Positions 51,018 to 60,162 of a stretch of 64,000 bases of DNA are shown here, one piece after another. The notes beneath the pieces were generated by a model. That model had not been told where the DNA came from. It ran no database searches and was given only the letters and a program-made list of their open reading frames with translations. Origin of the DNA: Phycisphaeraceae bacterium (GTDB lineage: Bacteria; Planctomycetota; Phycisphaerae; Phycisphaerales; UBA1924). The first letter of the stretch is position 1. The number at the start of each line of letters is the position of its first letter. The DNA lies in NCBI GenBank assembly GCA_007693965.1, contig RECQ01000052.1:1-64000 (forward strand), given 5' to 3'. Both the position numbers and the translations under genes were made by a program.

Positions 51018-53192
51018 CTACAGCGCCTCAGACGGCTGCGAAGTCAGCGTGTCGCGGATGTGCCACTCGAACGAGCCGATCGCCGCCGGGCTCGCCGGGT
51101 CCGCGTCTTTCGGGGGCATGCGTTGGGTGTATGTGCCGTCGGGCTGCATATCCCAGGCGCAGAGGTGATCGTCGAGCGCGACATCAAGGATGGCTTTGAG
51201 GCGTTTGCGCAGGTCGCGGTTGAGAACCGGCGCTGCGGCTTCGACGCGGTAGTTAAGGTTGCGGACCATCCAGTCGCCGGAGTTGATGAACCATTCGCCA
51301 TCCAGCGGATCGTCCTTACCGGCGCCGAAGTGGAAGATGCGCGAGTGTTCGAGGAAACGTCCGATGACAGAGATGACTCGGATGTTGTCGCTGACGCCCG
51401 GAACGCCGGGTCGGAGGCAGCAGAAGCCGCGGACGATCAGGTCGATCTGCACGCCCGCCTGCGAAGCCTCGTAGAGGCGCTCGGAGATCTGCCGGTCCTC
51501 CATCGAGTTCATCTTGGCGATGATGCGCCCCCGGCCGCCGGCTTTGGCGATTTCGATCTCGCGATCGATCATGTCATTGAAGCGGCGGCGCATGCTGACG
51601 GGGGCGACGAGCAGCCGGTTGTATTCCTTCTTGCGCGAGCGGCCGGTGAGGTAGTTGAAGAGGTTGACCACGTCCTCGGTGATGGCGGGATCGCAGGTGA
51701 GCAGGCCGACATCGGTGTAGAGCCGCGCGGTGCGCGAGTTGTAGTTTCCGGTGCCGATGTGGGCGTAGGTGCGCAGTCCGTCCGCTTCCTGGCGCACCAC
51801 GAGGGCCAGCTTGCAGTGCGTCTTGAGGCCGACGACGCCGTAGGCAACGTGCACGCCGGCTTTCTCCAGAAGCTGGGCCATCTGGATGTTGGTCGATTCA
51901 TCGAAGCGGGCCCGCAGTTCGACCAGGCACGCCACCTGCTTGCCGCTCTCGGCGGCCCGGATCATTTCCGGCACGAAGACCGAACTGGGGCTGGTGCGGT
52001 AGAGCGTCTGCTTGATGGCGAGAACCTTCGGATCCCTCGCCGCGGCGGTGATGAAACGCTCGACGCTGGTGGTGAAGGACTCGTACGGGTGGTGCACCAG
52101 CAGGTCGCCCTGGCGGATGATCGAGAAGATGTCGGCGTCCTCGTCGACCAGCCGCGGCGTGGTGACAGGGTTCCACTGCTCATACTTGAGGTCGGGGCGG
52201 TTGAGGTCAGCGACGGCGGAGAGGCCGCTGTAGTCGAGCGGGCCGAGGCGCTTGTAGACGTCCTGGGGCTTCAGGTCGAGCTCGTCCATCACGAAGTGGA
52301 GCAATGTGGGCGAGGCGTCCGGCCAGCACTCGAGGCGGATGGCGCGGGCGAAGCGGCGCTGCCGCAGCTCCTGCTCGATGGTTTCGAGCAGGTCGTCGAT
52401 GTCGGCGTCTTCGCGGTCAGGCTCGGCGTTTCGGGTGACGCGGAAGGGCATCACATCGACGATGTGCATGTCGGGGAACAGATCGTCGAGGTTGTAGCGG
52501 ATGAGGTCCGGAAGGTTGACCATGCGCACTGAATAGTGCGAGCCGTCGGGGTCGACCGGGATCCAGCGCGGGATGGCGCTCGGCACCTTCACGCGGGCGA
52601 AGAGCTGCTCGGACTGATCGGGGTGCGTGAGAAGCACGCCGATCGACGTGCTCAGATTCGAGATGAAGGGGAAGCGATGGCCGGGGTCGACCGCCAGAGG
52701 CGTGAGCAGGGGGAAGACGTTGCGCCGGAACCAGTCATCAATGCGCTCGCGCTCCAGCGTGGTGAGCGAGTTGTAGGGCGTGAGCTCGATTCCGGCCTCG
52801 GTGAGGGCCGGGATGATGCTGTTCTCGTAGCAGTCCGCCTGCTCGGCCTGGAGTTCGAGAATCAGGTCGCGGATGGCCTGAAGCTGCTCGCCAGGCGTGA
52901 GGCCGTCGCCGGAGCGCGTGGCGACGCCCGCCTCGAGCTGGCGCTTCAGCCCACCGACGCGCTTCATGAAGAACTCGTCAAGGTTGGAGCTGAAGATGGC
53001 CAGAAAGCGAACGCGCTCCAGCAGCGGCGTGCGATCGTCGGTGGCCAGGCGGAGCACTCGCCGGTTGAATTCGAGCCACGTGAGCTCGCGGTTGAGCATC
53101 TTTTCCTCTTCCGGAAGGTTCTGGAGAGGCTCCTGCTCCGGCAGATCGGCTTTGCTGGTCGCGGTCGTCATGGTGTCACGGGGACGATGCAT
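51018..53192 (-). CDS. ppk: Polyphosphate kinase 1
   Basis: The 724-residue PPK1 makes inorganic polyphosphate from ATP. LNRELTWLEFNRRVL and NLDEFFMKRVGGL are in the N-terminal domain. The catalytic region has ARFDESTNIQMAQLLEKAGVHVAYGVVGLKTHCKLALVVR with the phospho-His, followed by HIGTGNYNSRTARLYTDVG. The length is normal. It follows queD by nine bases on the same strand. ATG 53192 is supported by AGGA four bases before; an ATG eight codons later is an alternative. Confidence 0.96.
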   Translation of the reverse strand: MHRPRDTMTTATSKADLPEQEPLQNLPEEEKMLNRELTWLEFNRRVLRLATDDRTPLLERVRFLAIFSSNLDEFFMKRVGGLKRQLEAGVATRSGDGLTPGEQLQAIRDLILELQAEQADCYENSIIPALTEAGIELTPYNSLTTLERERIDDWFRRNVFPLLTPLAVDPGHRFPFISNLSTSIGVLLTHPDQSEQLFARVKVPSAIPRWIPVDPDGSHYSVRMVNLPDLIRYNLDDLFPDMHIVDVMPFRVTRNAEPDREDADIDDLLETIEQELRQRRFARAIRLECWPDASPTLLHFVMDELDLKPQDVYKRLGPLDYSGLSAVADLNRPDLKYEQWNPVTTPRLVDEDADIFSIIRQGDLLVHHPYESFTTSVERFITAAARDPKVLAIKQTLYRTSPSSVFVPEMIRAAESGKQVACLVELRARFDESTNIQMAQLLEKAGVHVAYGVVGLKTHCKLALVVRQEADGLRTYAHIGTGNYNSRTARLYTDVGLLTCDPAITEDVVNLFNYLTGRSRKKEYNRLLVAPVSMRRRFNDMIDREIEIAKAGGRGRIIAKMNSMEDRQISERLYEASQAGVQIDLIVRGFCCLRPGVPGVSDNIRVISVIGRFLEHSRIFHFGAGKDDPLDGEWFINSGDWMVRNLNYRVEAAAPVLNRDLRKRLKAILDVALDDHLCAWDMQPDGTYTQRMPPKDADPASPAAIGSFEWHIRDTLTSQPSEAL

Positions 53193-53201
53193 GTTCCTGA
53201 T

Positions 53202-53588
53202 TCATTGCGGTTCGGGCGGATGGTAGGTCGCCTCACAGCCGGGCGCCTCGGTGACGCCGACACGGCTGACTCGGGCGCCTGCGGGCAACTCCCGGGCCAG
53301 GGCGCTTTGCAATTGCTCGGCGATGTGCCGGGCGACATGCTCGGCCGTAGGGTTCAATCGGTCGAAGGGGGCGATGGCGTTGAGGTCGCGGTTGTGGAAG
53401 GGCGCCACGACCTCCTTCAGCGATCGCTCGACGAGGTGAAAGTCGCACAGCAGACCGTCTGCATCAAGTGTGTCGCCTTGCACCACGACGGTCACACGCC
53501 AGTTGTGGCCGTGGACGGGCTCGCGTTCTCCCGCGATTGTGATGGCGTGGGCCGCGGCGAATTCGGACTGGATGGTCAGTTCGTACAC
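53202..53588 (-). CDS. queD: 6-carboxytetrahydropterin synthase (QueD) family protein
   Basis: A protein of about 128 residues. YELTIQSEFAAAHAIT and VHGHNWRVTVVVQG give the zinc-binding His residues and the T-fold. CDFHLVERSLKEVVAPFHNRDLN and NPTAEHVARHI complete the pattern. QueD converts dihydroneopterin triphosphate to carboxytetrahydropterin for queuosine; eukaryote-like PTPS activity cannot be ruled out. The exact start is unclear; a GTG at 53588 sits at the first strand without a ribosome site. It lies in an apparent operon with ppk. Confidence 0.88.
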   Translation of the reverse strand: MYELTIQSEFAAAHAITIAGEREPVHGHNWRVTVVVQGDTLDADGLLCDFHLVERSLKEVVAPFHNRDLNAIAPFDRLNPTAEHVARHIAEQLQSALARELPAGARVSRVGVTEAPGCEATYHPPEPQ

Positions 53589-53685
53589 GATTTCGAGTAT
53601 ACGCCCGGCGCCCCGACCGGAGCAGCCCTCGCGCGCCGATCGGGGCGCACGGGCCGTGAGCCCCTGCCCGCTGTATCCTTTCCGC

Positions 53686-55134
53686 ATGGAGAGACAGACC
53701 GCCAGCGCAGGAGCACAACAACAGTCCGCCCGGGACACCGGCGCTTCGCCCCTCATGATCACGGTGAGCGGCTGCCGCGGCGTCGTCGGGGGCTCGCTGA
53801 CGCCGGAGACCATCTGCCGCTACGTCGGAGCCTTCTCGGCGTGGCTGGAAGAGCAGAAGGCGCCGGGAGACGGGCCTGTCGTCGTCGGGCGCGACGGGCG
53901 GCGGGGGGGCGATGTGATCGCCGACATCGCGATGAGCGCCCTGCGGGCCTCCGGTCGGCGCGTGATTGATCTCGGCATCGCCATGACCGCAACGACCGGC
54001 CTGATGGTGCGCCGCCACAACGGCGCAGGCGGGCTCGTCGTGACCGCCAGCCACAACCCCGCCGAATGGAACGGCCTCAAGCCTCTCACCGCTGACGGGC
54101 GCGCTCCAGACGCATCCCAGGCGGAGCGAATCGTCACGCTCTTTCATGAAGGCCGGCGCGTGCTGGCGCCGCACGATGCCCTGGGCGCCCGCGACGGCGA
54201 CGACACCGGGCATCATGCCCACGTCGCCGCGGTGCTGGAGGCGATCGATCGGGTCGTGAACATCGACCAGATCAAGCGTCGCGGCGTGCGCGTGGCTCTC
54301 GACTCATTGAACTGCTCCGGCGCGGTCGGCGGCATGCTGCTTCTTGATGCGCTGGGATGCGAGCTGATCCACGTGAACCGCGATTCGTCCGGCGACTTTC
54401 CCCACCCGCCTGAGCCGATTGAAGAGCACCTCAAAGACCTGTGCATGCTCGTCAAGGAGAGCTTCTGCGACATCGGCTTTGCTCAGGACCCCGACGCCGA
54501 TCGGCTGGTGATCGTGGATGAGAAGGGGACCTACATCGGCGAGGAGTACACGCTGGCGCTCGGCGCCGAGGCGCTGCTGGGGGCGGGCGGCTTCGGCTCC
54601 GCAGCGACTCTGGCGGCCAACCTCTCGACCAGCCGCATGATCGACGATGTCGCGAAGAAGCACCGGGCCCGCGTGGTGCGCACGCCGGTGGGCGAGGCGA
54701 ACGTCGTCAGCGCCATGGTGCGCGAAGGGTGCGCGCTGGGCGGCGAAGGAAACGGCGGCGTGGTCTGGCCCGAGATCGTTCACATCCGCGACAGCCTCTC
54801 GGCCATCGCTCTCACGCTGGCGCTGATGACCCGCGAGAACGCGTCGCTGAGCGAGCTGGTCGGGCGCACACCGGCCTACGCGATCGACAAAAGAAAAGTC
54901 GCGATCCGCGAGGGGCTTGCGGACAAAGCGTCGGCTGCGATCCGCCAGCGCTGGAGCAAGGCCCGCATCGACACGCAGGACGGAGTGCGGATTGATCTGG
55001 ACGACGAGGGCGCGTGGTTGCACGTCCGCGCCAGCAACACCGAGCCGATCCTCCGCCTCATCGCCGAAGCGCCGACCAAGCAGCGCGCTGCGGCCCTGCT
55101 CGACGAGGCGCAGAGCGTGATCGAAGGCGCATGA
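53686..55134 (+). CDS. Phosphohexomutase (phosphoglucosamine mutase/phosphomannomutase family)
   Basis: A 482-residue alpha-D-phosphohexomutase. It has the phospho-Ser loop VVTASHNPAEWNGLK, the metal loop AQDPDADRLVIVDE, the sugar loop GGEGNGGVVWPEI and the phosphate-binding RASNTEPILRLI. The start at 53686 is the first Met that does not overlap queD, and is followed by about 20 variable residues. The enzyme interconverts hexose 6- and 1-phosphates; the loop favours GlmM or PMM rather than a glucose mutase, but the substrate is not settled. It overlaps yggU as ATGA. Confidence 0.9.
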   Translation: MERQTASAGAQQQSARDTGASPLMITVSGCRGVVGGSLTPETICRYVGAFSAWLEEQKAPGDGPVVVGRDGRRGGDVIADIAMSALRASGRRVIDLGIAMTATTGLMVRRHNGAGGLVVTASHNPAEWNGLKPLTADGRAPDASQAERIVTLFHEGRRVLAPHDALGARDGDDTGHHAHVAAVLEAIDRVVNIDQIKRRGVRVALDSLNCSGAVGGMLLLDALGCELIHVNRDSSGDFPHPPEPIEEHLKDLCMLVKESFCDIGFAQDPDADRLVIVDEKGTYIGEEYTLALGAEALLGAGGFGSAATLAANLSTSRMIDDVAKKHRARVVRTPVGEANVVSAMVREGCALGGEGNGGVVWPEIVHIRDSLSAIALTLALMTRENASLSELVGRTPAYAIDKRKVAIREGLADKASAAIRQRWSKARIDTQDGVRIDLDDEGAWLHVRASNTEPILRLIAEAPTKQRAAALLDEAQSVIEGA

Positions 55135-55433
55135 GCGCTGCGTTCGTCAGCGACGACGGCGCCGGCGGGGCGCTGATCCGGGTGAAGGCCGTGCCGGGCG
55201 CGCGGAGCGATGAGATCTCGGGGGTTCTGGGCGATCGATTGAAGGTGCGAATCTCGGCGCCGCCGGAGGGCGGGAAGGCGAACCGGGCGATCGCGAAGCT
55301 GCTGGCGCGGTCGCTGGGCGTGAAGCCGCGCGATGTCGAGCTCGTGGCGGGGCCGTCGAGCGCGGAGAAGACATTCCGCGTCGCCGGTGCGGAGGCCGAG
55401 CGCGTGGAGAACGCGTTGAGCGGATCTTCGTAG
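55131..55433 (+). CDS. DUF167 (YggU) family protein
   Basis: A 100-residue protein with the compact DUF167 fold: IRVKAVPGARSDEISGV, LKVRISAPPEGGKANRAI, LARSLGVKPRDVELVAGPSSAEK. The family is conserved but has no proven function. The ATG overlaps the mutase stop. It converges with ftsH, with only five bases between the stops. Confidence 0.9.
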   Translation: MSAAFVSDDGAGGALIRVKAVPGARSDEISGVLGDRLKVRISAPPEGGKANRAIAKLLARSLGVKPRDVELVAGPSSAEKTFRVAGAEAERVENALSGSS

Positions 55434-55438
55434 CGAAC

Positions 55439-57469
55439 TCAGGCCGGGCGGGGAATCATGCCGGGGGTCGGGCCCTCGTCCTCGCGCGGCTTCTGCTTGC
55501 GCGGAGGCGCATCGGACTGGGCCTTGCGGGCTTCATCCGCCAGCAGGTCGCTGACGGTGGGCTTGCTGAGCGCCTCGCCGCGCATGAGTCGTTCGACCTC
55601 GTCGGCGCTCAGTGTTTCGTGCTTGAGAAGGGCCTCGGCGACTGCCTCGACCTTCTCCCAGTTGTCCTTGAGCGTCTGCTCGGCGTCGCCGTAGGCCTCG
55701 TCGCTGAGACGCTTGACTTCCTGGTCGATGATGCGGGCGGTTTCGTCGGAGTAGTCCTTGTCGGGCAGGTACATCTCGCGCGAGTCGCTGCCGGCGTAGC
55801 GGACGAAGCCGAGCTTATCGCTCATGCCCCATTCGAGAATCATGGTGCGAGCAATGCGCGTCACCTGCGCGATATCGCTGGCGGCGCCGCTGGAGACATC
55901 GCCAGTCTTGACCATCTCCGCGACGCGCCCGCCGCAGGCGACGCGCATCATGGATTGCAGCCATTTGAGACCGAAGCCGTGGCGATCCTTTTCGGGGAGC
56001 GACATGCTGGCCCCGCCATACTCCCCGCGAGGAATGATGGTGACCTTGTGCAGTGGATCTGTATTCGGAAGCAGAACCTGCAGGATGGCGTGGCCGGCCT
56101 CGTGGTAGGCGGTGGCGACGCGCTCCTCCTCCTCGACCACGCGGCTTCTGCGCTGACGTCCGAACTTCACCTTGTCACGGGCCTCCTCCAGATCCTCCTG
56201 CTCGATGAAGTCCTTGTCGGCCATCGTCGCCATGATGGCGGCCTCGTTCATGATCGCCGCGAGGTCGGCGCCGGAGAACATCGGCGTGGCCCGCGCGATG
56301 CGCTCCAGATCGACATCCGGACCGAGCTTCACCTTCTTGGAGTGAACCTTCAGGATCTCCATGCGCCCCTTCACGTCCGGAAGCGGGATGGTGACCTGTC
56401 GGTCGAAGCGGCCGGGCCGCGTGAGGGCGGGATCGAGCACATCGGGCCGGTTGGTGGCGGCGATGACAATGATCTGATCGGAGGTCTCGAAGCCGTCCAT
56501 CTCGACGAGGATGGCGTTGAGCGTCTGCTCGCGCTCGTCGTGGCCGCCGGTGGTGAAGCCGCCGCCGCGACGACGCCCGACGGCGTCGATCTCGTCGAGG
56601 AAGATGATGCAGGGCGAGTTCTCCTTGGCCTGCTTGAAGAGATCGCGCACGCGGCTGGCGCCGACGCCCACGAACATCTCGACAAAGTCGGAGCCGGAGA
56701 TGGAGAAGAAGGGCACGTCCGCCTCGCCGGCGATAGCCTTGGCGAGGAGCGTCTTGCCGCAGCCGGGCGGACCCGAGAGCAGCACGCCGCGGGGGATGCG
56801 CCCGCCGAGCTTGGTGAACTTCTTGGGCGTCTTGAGGAACTCGATGATCTCGGAGACTTCCTCCTTGGGCTCCTGAACGCCTGCGACGTCCTTGAACGTG
56901 ACGCCGGTCATCGACTTGGCGGTCACACGGTGGCGCGAGCGGCCGAAGTTGCCGAGCATCCCGCCTCCGGAGCTCATGCTGCGCAGGCCGCGCAGGATGA
57001 TGAAGATCCAGATGATGACCAGCAGCGTGATGATGAAGAAGGGGCTGAGGAAGAAGTGCCACCACGGGGGCGTGGCCCGGTCCTCGAAGTTGCCGCCGGT
57101 GAGGGCGTTGAGCTCGTTGACCCAGAACTCGCGATTGTCGGGCGTGACCGGCAGGCGGACCTCGGCCCGGGGGCCGTCGACGCCCTCGATGCGCGTGGCG
57201 GTGATCGCGTTAAATTGCAGCTTGACCGTGTCGCGGTCCAGCTCGCCGGCGGTGTAGAGGTTGCGGAACTCGGCCCAGTTCTTGAGCGAAGTGGCCTGAT
57301 CGCCCGCGTGCTGGAAGACCATGATCAGGGCCGCGAGCAGCACGAAGATCATCACCCAGCCGAAGAGTCCCCGGTTGGGCGGGCGCGTGGTGGTCGCGGT
57401 CTTCCCGGCGTCCGGCCCCTTGCCCGGGCCGGGCTTTCCCTGGTTCTGTTCGCGCCCTGCATCCGACAT
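55439..57469 (-). CDS. ftsH: ATP-dependent zinc metalloprotease FtsH
   Basis: A 676-residue membrane AAA+ protease. A Gly/Pro/Lys-rich tail comes first, then a membrane helix ([16 protein letters not shown]), a periplasmic domain and a second helix ([16 protein letters not shown]). The AAA module has Walker [15 protein letters not shown] at about 232, the pore motif [10 protein letters not shown], Walker [12 protein letters not shown], and the arginine-finger region [11 protein letters not shown]. The zinc site HEAGH lies at about 456-460. The start at 57469 has AGGA ten bases upstream. It degrades misassembled membrane and regulatory proteins, and in diderms it can act on LPS-pathway enzymes. 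Confidence 0.96.
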   Translation of the reverse strand: MSDAGREQNQGKPGPGKGPDAGKTATTTRPPNRGLFGWVMIFVLLAALIMVFQHAGDQATSLKNWAEFRNLYTAGELDRDTVKLQFNAITATRIEGVDGPRAEVRLPVTPDNREFWVNELNALTGGNFEDRATPPWWHFFLSPFFIITLLVIIWIFIILRGLRSMSSGGGMLGNFGRSRHRVTAKSMTGVTFKDVAGVQEPKEEVSEIIEFLKTPKKFTKLGGRIPRGVLLSGPPGCGKTLLAKAIAGEADVPFFSISGSDFVEMFVGVGASRVRDLFKQAKENSPCIIFLDEIDAVGRRRGGGFTTGGHDEREQTLNAILVEMDGFETSDQIIVIAATNRPDVLDPALTRPGRFDRQVTIPLPDVKGRMEILKVHSKKVKLGPDVDLERIARATPMFSGADLAAIMNEAAIMATMADKDFIEQEDLEEARDKVKFGRQRRSRVVEEEERVATAYHEAGHAILQVLLPNTDPLHKVTIIPRGEYGGASMSLPEKDRHGFGLKWLQSMMRVACGGRVAEMVKTGDVSSGAASDIAQVTRIARTMILEWGMSDKLGFVRYAGSDSREMYLPDKDYSDETARIIDQEVKRLSDEAYGDAEQTLKDNWEKVEAVAEALLKHETLSADEVERLMRGEALSKPTVSDLLADEARKAQSDAPPRKQKPREDEGPTPGMIPRPA

Positions 57470-57578
57470 CAGCGTTGATCCTCGATGACTCGCATATTTC
57501 CGCATCGGCCGGCCCTGTGCTGCCGGGGATTCGCTCCCCCTCGGGCGATGCATCGCTCCAACAATAGGCGCTCGCCGG

Positions 57579-58142
57579 TCACCATTGCGAACGCAGCTCG
57601 CCCACGATGTCGCGGGCCAGGCTCTCGATGGCGGCCTGCTCGCCGCTCTCCAGCCGCTCCCCGACGCCCTGCGCCGGCGTGAACGTCCCGGCGCCCTTGT
57701 AATTGCGGCGGGCGACGAGCGTGGTCCCGCTCCGGTTGTCCACCCATTCAAAATCAACCGACATGACGACCGCCAGCTCCTGGACCAGACCGCTTTCGCG
57801 CCCGGAGCCGCCGAGGCGGCGCATGGTGACATCGGTGATGGCGCCGCGGAGGGTGGTTTCGGCGGCGTCCGTTCTGACCACGGTCCACGGCGTGCTGCGA
57901 TGAATCTCTTTCACAATCGCCTCGGTGAGGAGCGCCTCAATCCCATGGTGGAATGAGGTGTTGTCGAAGGTTGGCGCAGCGATGGTGCGCACGCCGGAGT
58001 CGTATGAGGAGGCGAAGGTGTATCCCTGGCGCGGATCGTTTGAGCAGGCGCCGGCGAGAAGCAGGACGCCGATCGAAATGAGCGATTGCAGTGTGCGCAT
58101 AGCCCTGTTCTGTGTTCGCATGGGATGGATGAAGGGATTCAT
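57579..58142 (-). CDS. lptE: LptE family LPS-assembly lipoprotein
   Basis: This 187-residue protein has a signal peptide ending in the lipobox LLAGAC, with Cys at about residue 33. The mature part starts SNDPRQGYTFASSYDSGVRTIAAPTFDNTS, then HGIEALLTEAIVKEIHR, the pattern of planctomycete LptE proteins that plug LptD in the outer membrane. The ATG at 58142 overlaps the upstream stop as ATGA, so the long n-region may be real; inner Met codons at 58121 and 58100 are alternatives. It points to LPS export in this organism. Confidence 0.82.
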   Translation of the reverse strand: MNPFIHPMRTQNRAMRTLQSLISIGVLLLAGACSNDPRQGYTFASSYDSGVRTIAAPTFDNTSFHHGIEALLTEAIVKEIHRSTPWTVVRTDAAETTLRGAITDVTMRRLGGSGRESGLVQELAVVMSVDFEWVDNRSGTTLVARRNYKGAGTFTPAQGVGERLESGEQAAIESLARDIVGELRSQW

Positions 58143-59233
58143 GGACGGGCAGGCTCCGCCTCGCGGCCGACGCCGGTTTCATCGGCATCCTCGGCGGGTG
58201 TCTGAGCCTCGTTTGCGTACTCTGGACTCTGCTCCAGCCAGCCGCGTTCATTGAGGATCTGGATGGCCCGACTGGCCGAGGCTGTCTGGGGGTGGCGACG
58301 GACAAGCCTCCTGAGCGTGAAACGGGCCGACGGGCCGTCGCCGCGACGCAGTCGCCACTCCGCGGCGTCCAGCATCTGTGCGGCGACGGACTCCTCAATG
58401 CGGGAGAGAAGGGCGTCGTCGAAATTCCGCTGCTCGGCCTCGGCCGGGAACATGCGGATGTATGTGCGAATGAGCTGGTCGGCGTCGATCAGTGAGGAAG
58501 CGTCGTACTCATGCCCGTGGAACATGGCGATGTTGGCGTAGATGCGGCGTTCGAGCGCATGGGCCCGGTTGGGGCCGTTGGGGAAGTTGATTCCGTAGAG
58601 TTCGTACGCTTCCTCCGCCAGCGGCATCTGCCCCCGCCTGAAGTAATGATCCGCCAGCTCGATGGCGGCGCGGTCGGCAATGGAGCTCCCCGGTAGACGC
58701 TGCTGGGCGAGCAGGAGCATCTCTTCACCCTCGCCGTACGCGGTGGAAATACGCATGCCGAGAAACTTCCGCCGCTTGCCGCGGACGTAGTCGGAGGCGA
58801 TGTCCACCTCGCGCTCGATGGCGGTTCGGAACTCCTCGCTCTGGGGATAACGCCTGATCACGCGTTCGTAGTCAAAGAGGGCGCGGAACTCATTGCCCGC
58901 TGCGGCGCGGGCGTCGCCACGCATCAGGTAGGCGGTGGGGAGCCAGGGATTGTCGGTGTCCTGATGCTCGTCGATCCACGAGTTGAGGATGCTGCGCGCG
59001 GCTCTTGGGTTTCCATCCGCCAGATGGCCGCGGGCCTCGGCGAGAATGGCCTCGTCCGATCCCTGCTCGGGGATCTCGGTCTGGCGCCAGCGCCCGTCCT
59101 CGTCCAGCGTGTAGACCGGCCCCTGAGACATCGCCACGGGCGAGAGCAGGAAGATGAGGACCACCCATGTCGCCATCGACAGGGGCAGGCGGCGTGGCGA
59201 CGGGCTCAGGCGTTGATCGTCCATGATCTGCAT
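58139..59233 (-). CDS. BamD-like TPR protein
   Basis: A protein of about 364 residues. After a signal peptide-like stretch (SMATWVVLIFLLSPVAMSQG) come helical repeats of the YfiO/BamD kind (GDARAAAGNEFRALFDYERVIRRYPQSEEF, ADHYFRRGQMPLAEEAYELYGINFPNG). BamD is a lipoprotein of the barrel-assembly machine, but this protein has no lipobox Cys, so it may be a soluble relative. The start is taken at 59233; an ATG three codons on is possible. It overlaps lptE and lies beside gmhA, an envelope-biogenesis group. Confidence 0.75.
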   Translation of the reverse strand: MQIMDDQRLSPSPRRLPLSMATWVVLIFLLSPVAMSQGPVYTLDEDGRWRQTEIPEQGSDEAILAEARGHLADGNPRAARSILNSWIDEHQDTDNPWLPTAYLMRGDARAAAGNEFRALFDYERVIRRYPQSEEFRTAIEREVDIASDYVRGKRRKFLGMRISTAYGEGEEMLLLAQQRLPGSSIADRAAIELADHYFRRGQMPLAEEAYELYGINFPNGPNRAHALERRIYANIAMFHGHEYDASSLIDADQLIRTYIRMFPAEAEQRNFDDALLSRIEESVAAQMLDAAEWRLRRGDGPSARFTLRRLVRRHPQTASASRAIQILNERGWLEQSPEYANEAQTPAEDADETGVGREAEPARP

Positions 59234-59292
59234 GTCGGCAGGATACGCGTTTCCGGCTTTCCGGGGCAATGGCAAGGGTGGGACTCGATCGT

Positions 59293-59859
59293 CTAGGCCG
59301 CCTCCACGGCCTCCAGGATCAGATGGAGCACGACCTGGTGGGCCTCTTGGATGTGGGCGGTCTCCTGACTGCGCACCACCAGCGGGAGATCGCACAAGGG
59401 CAGAGACGCCCCTCCCTCGCGCCCGAGAAGGCCGATGGTGGTCGCCCCGAGGTCACGGGCCTTCTGAAGGGCGCGGACGATGTTGGGGCTGGCGCCGCTG
59501 GTGGAGAAGACGACCAGCGCATCGCCCCTGCGAACGAGGGCCTCGACCTGGCGGGCGAAGACCTCGTCGAAGCCGAAATCGTTGGCGATGCAGGTGAGGG
59601 CGGTGGGATCGGCGTTGAGGCAGACGGCCCGCCGGGGCGGGCGAGCGGCCCGGTATTTCCCGATGAGCTCCTCCGCGAGGTGCAGGGCCTCGGCCGCGGA
59701 GCCACCGTTGCCGCAGGTGTAGATAGCGCCTCCCTGGTCCAGACAGTTCCGGACGGCGTCGCCGATGGCGCGGATATCGCCCGCCTGGCCGCTGAGGGAG
59801 GCGATGGTGTCAAAGGCGGCCTGCAGGCGGCTGCGGATGAGCGCTTCGTCGAAGTTCAT
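59293..59859 (-). CDS. gmhA: Phosphoheptose isomerase (GmhA-like SIS protein)
   Basis: This 188-residue SIS-domain protein has YTCGNGGSAAEALHLAEELIGKY, AVCLNADPTALTCIANDFGFDEVF, LVVFSTSGASPNIVRAL and a late HIQEAHQVVLHLI. These are the sugar-phosphate and zinc-site motifs of GmhA, which turns sedoheptulose 7-phosphate into heptose 7-phosphate for LPS inner core. DiaA-like regulators share the fold, but the catalytic pattern is kept here. It lies upstream of the BamD-like and lptE genes on the same strand with a 59-base gap. Confidence 0.9.
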   Translation of the reverse strand: MNFDEALIRSRLQAAFDTIASLSGQAGDIRAIGDAVRNCLDQGGAIYTCGNGGSAAEALHLAEELIGKYRAARPPRRAVCLNADPTALTCIANDFGFDEVFARQVEALVRRGDALVVFSTSGASPNIVRALQKARDLGATTIGLLGREGGASLPLCDLPLVVRSQETAHIQEAHQVVLHLILEAVEAA

Positions 59860-60032
59860 GCGCCTGTCAGTGTCGCCCCTCCGGCGTCGAAACGCCAGCG
59901 CCCCATCGCTGCGAGCGGCGCCGGCGACATGTCTCCGATGGGAGTCGGACGACGAACGGCCGGGCGCCCGCTACCATGTCAGATCGCGCTGCAGCCGGCC
60001 GCGATGGCGTCTGCCTGGGTGGCGAGCGCTGA

Positions 60033-60105
60033 GAGGGTGTAGCTCAGCTGGTAGAGCATCGGCCTTTTAAGCCGCTGGTCGTGGGTTCGAATCCCACCGC
60101 CCTCA
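60033..60105 (+). tRNA. tRNA-Lys (UUU)
   Basis: A full 73-base cloverleaf. The acceptor strand GAGGGTG 60033-60039 pairs with CGCCCTC 60098-60104, and the discriminator is A60105. AGCTCAGCTGGTAGAGC forms the D-arm, and the anticodon loop CTTTTAA has TTT at 60066-60068. The T-arm reads GTGGG, TTCGAAT, CCCAC. CCA is not encoded. One mismatch lies at the base of the anticodon stem. Confidence 0.95.
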
Positions 60106-60162
60106 TTGATACGAGGAGATCGCAGCGATGGATCGCACCGGGTGGAGGCGAAGCACAGGTCA

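Noticed and set aside
55619-57478. A 619-codon plus-strand open frame opposite ftsH
   Set aside because: Antisense to a complete FtsH; low-complexity Glu/Asp/Arg sequence without signals.
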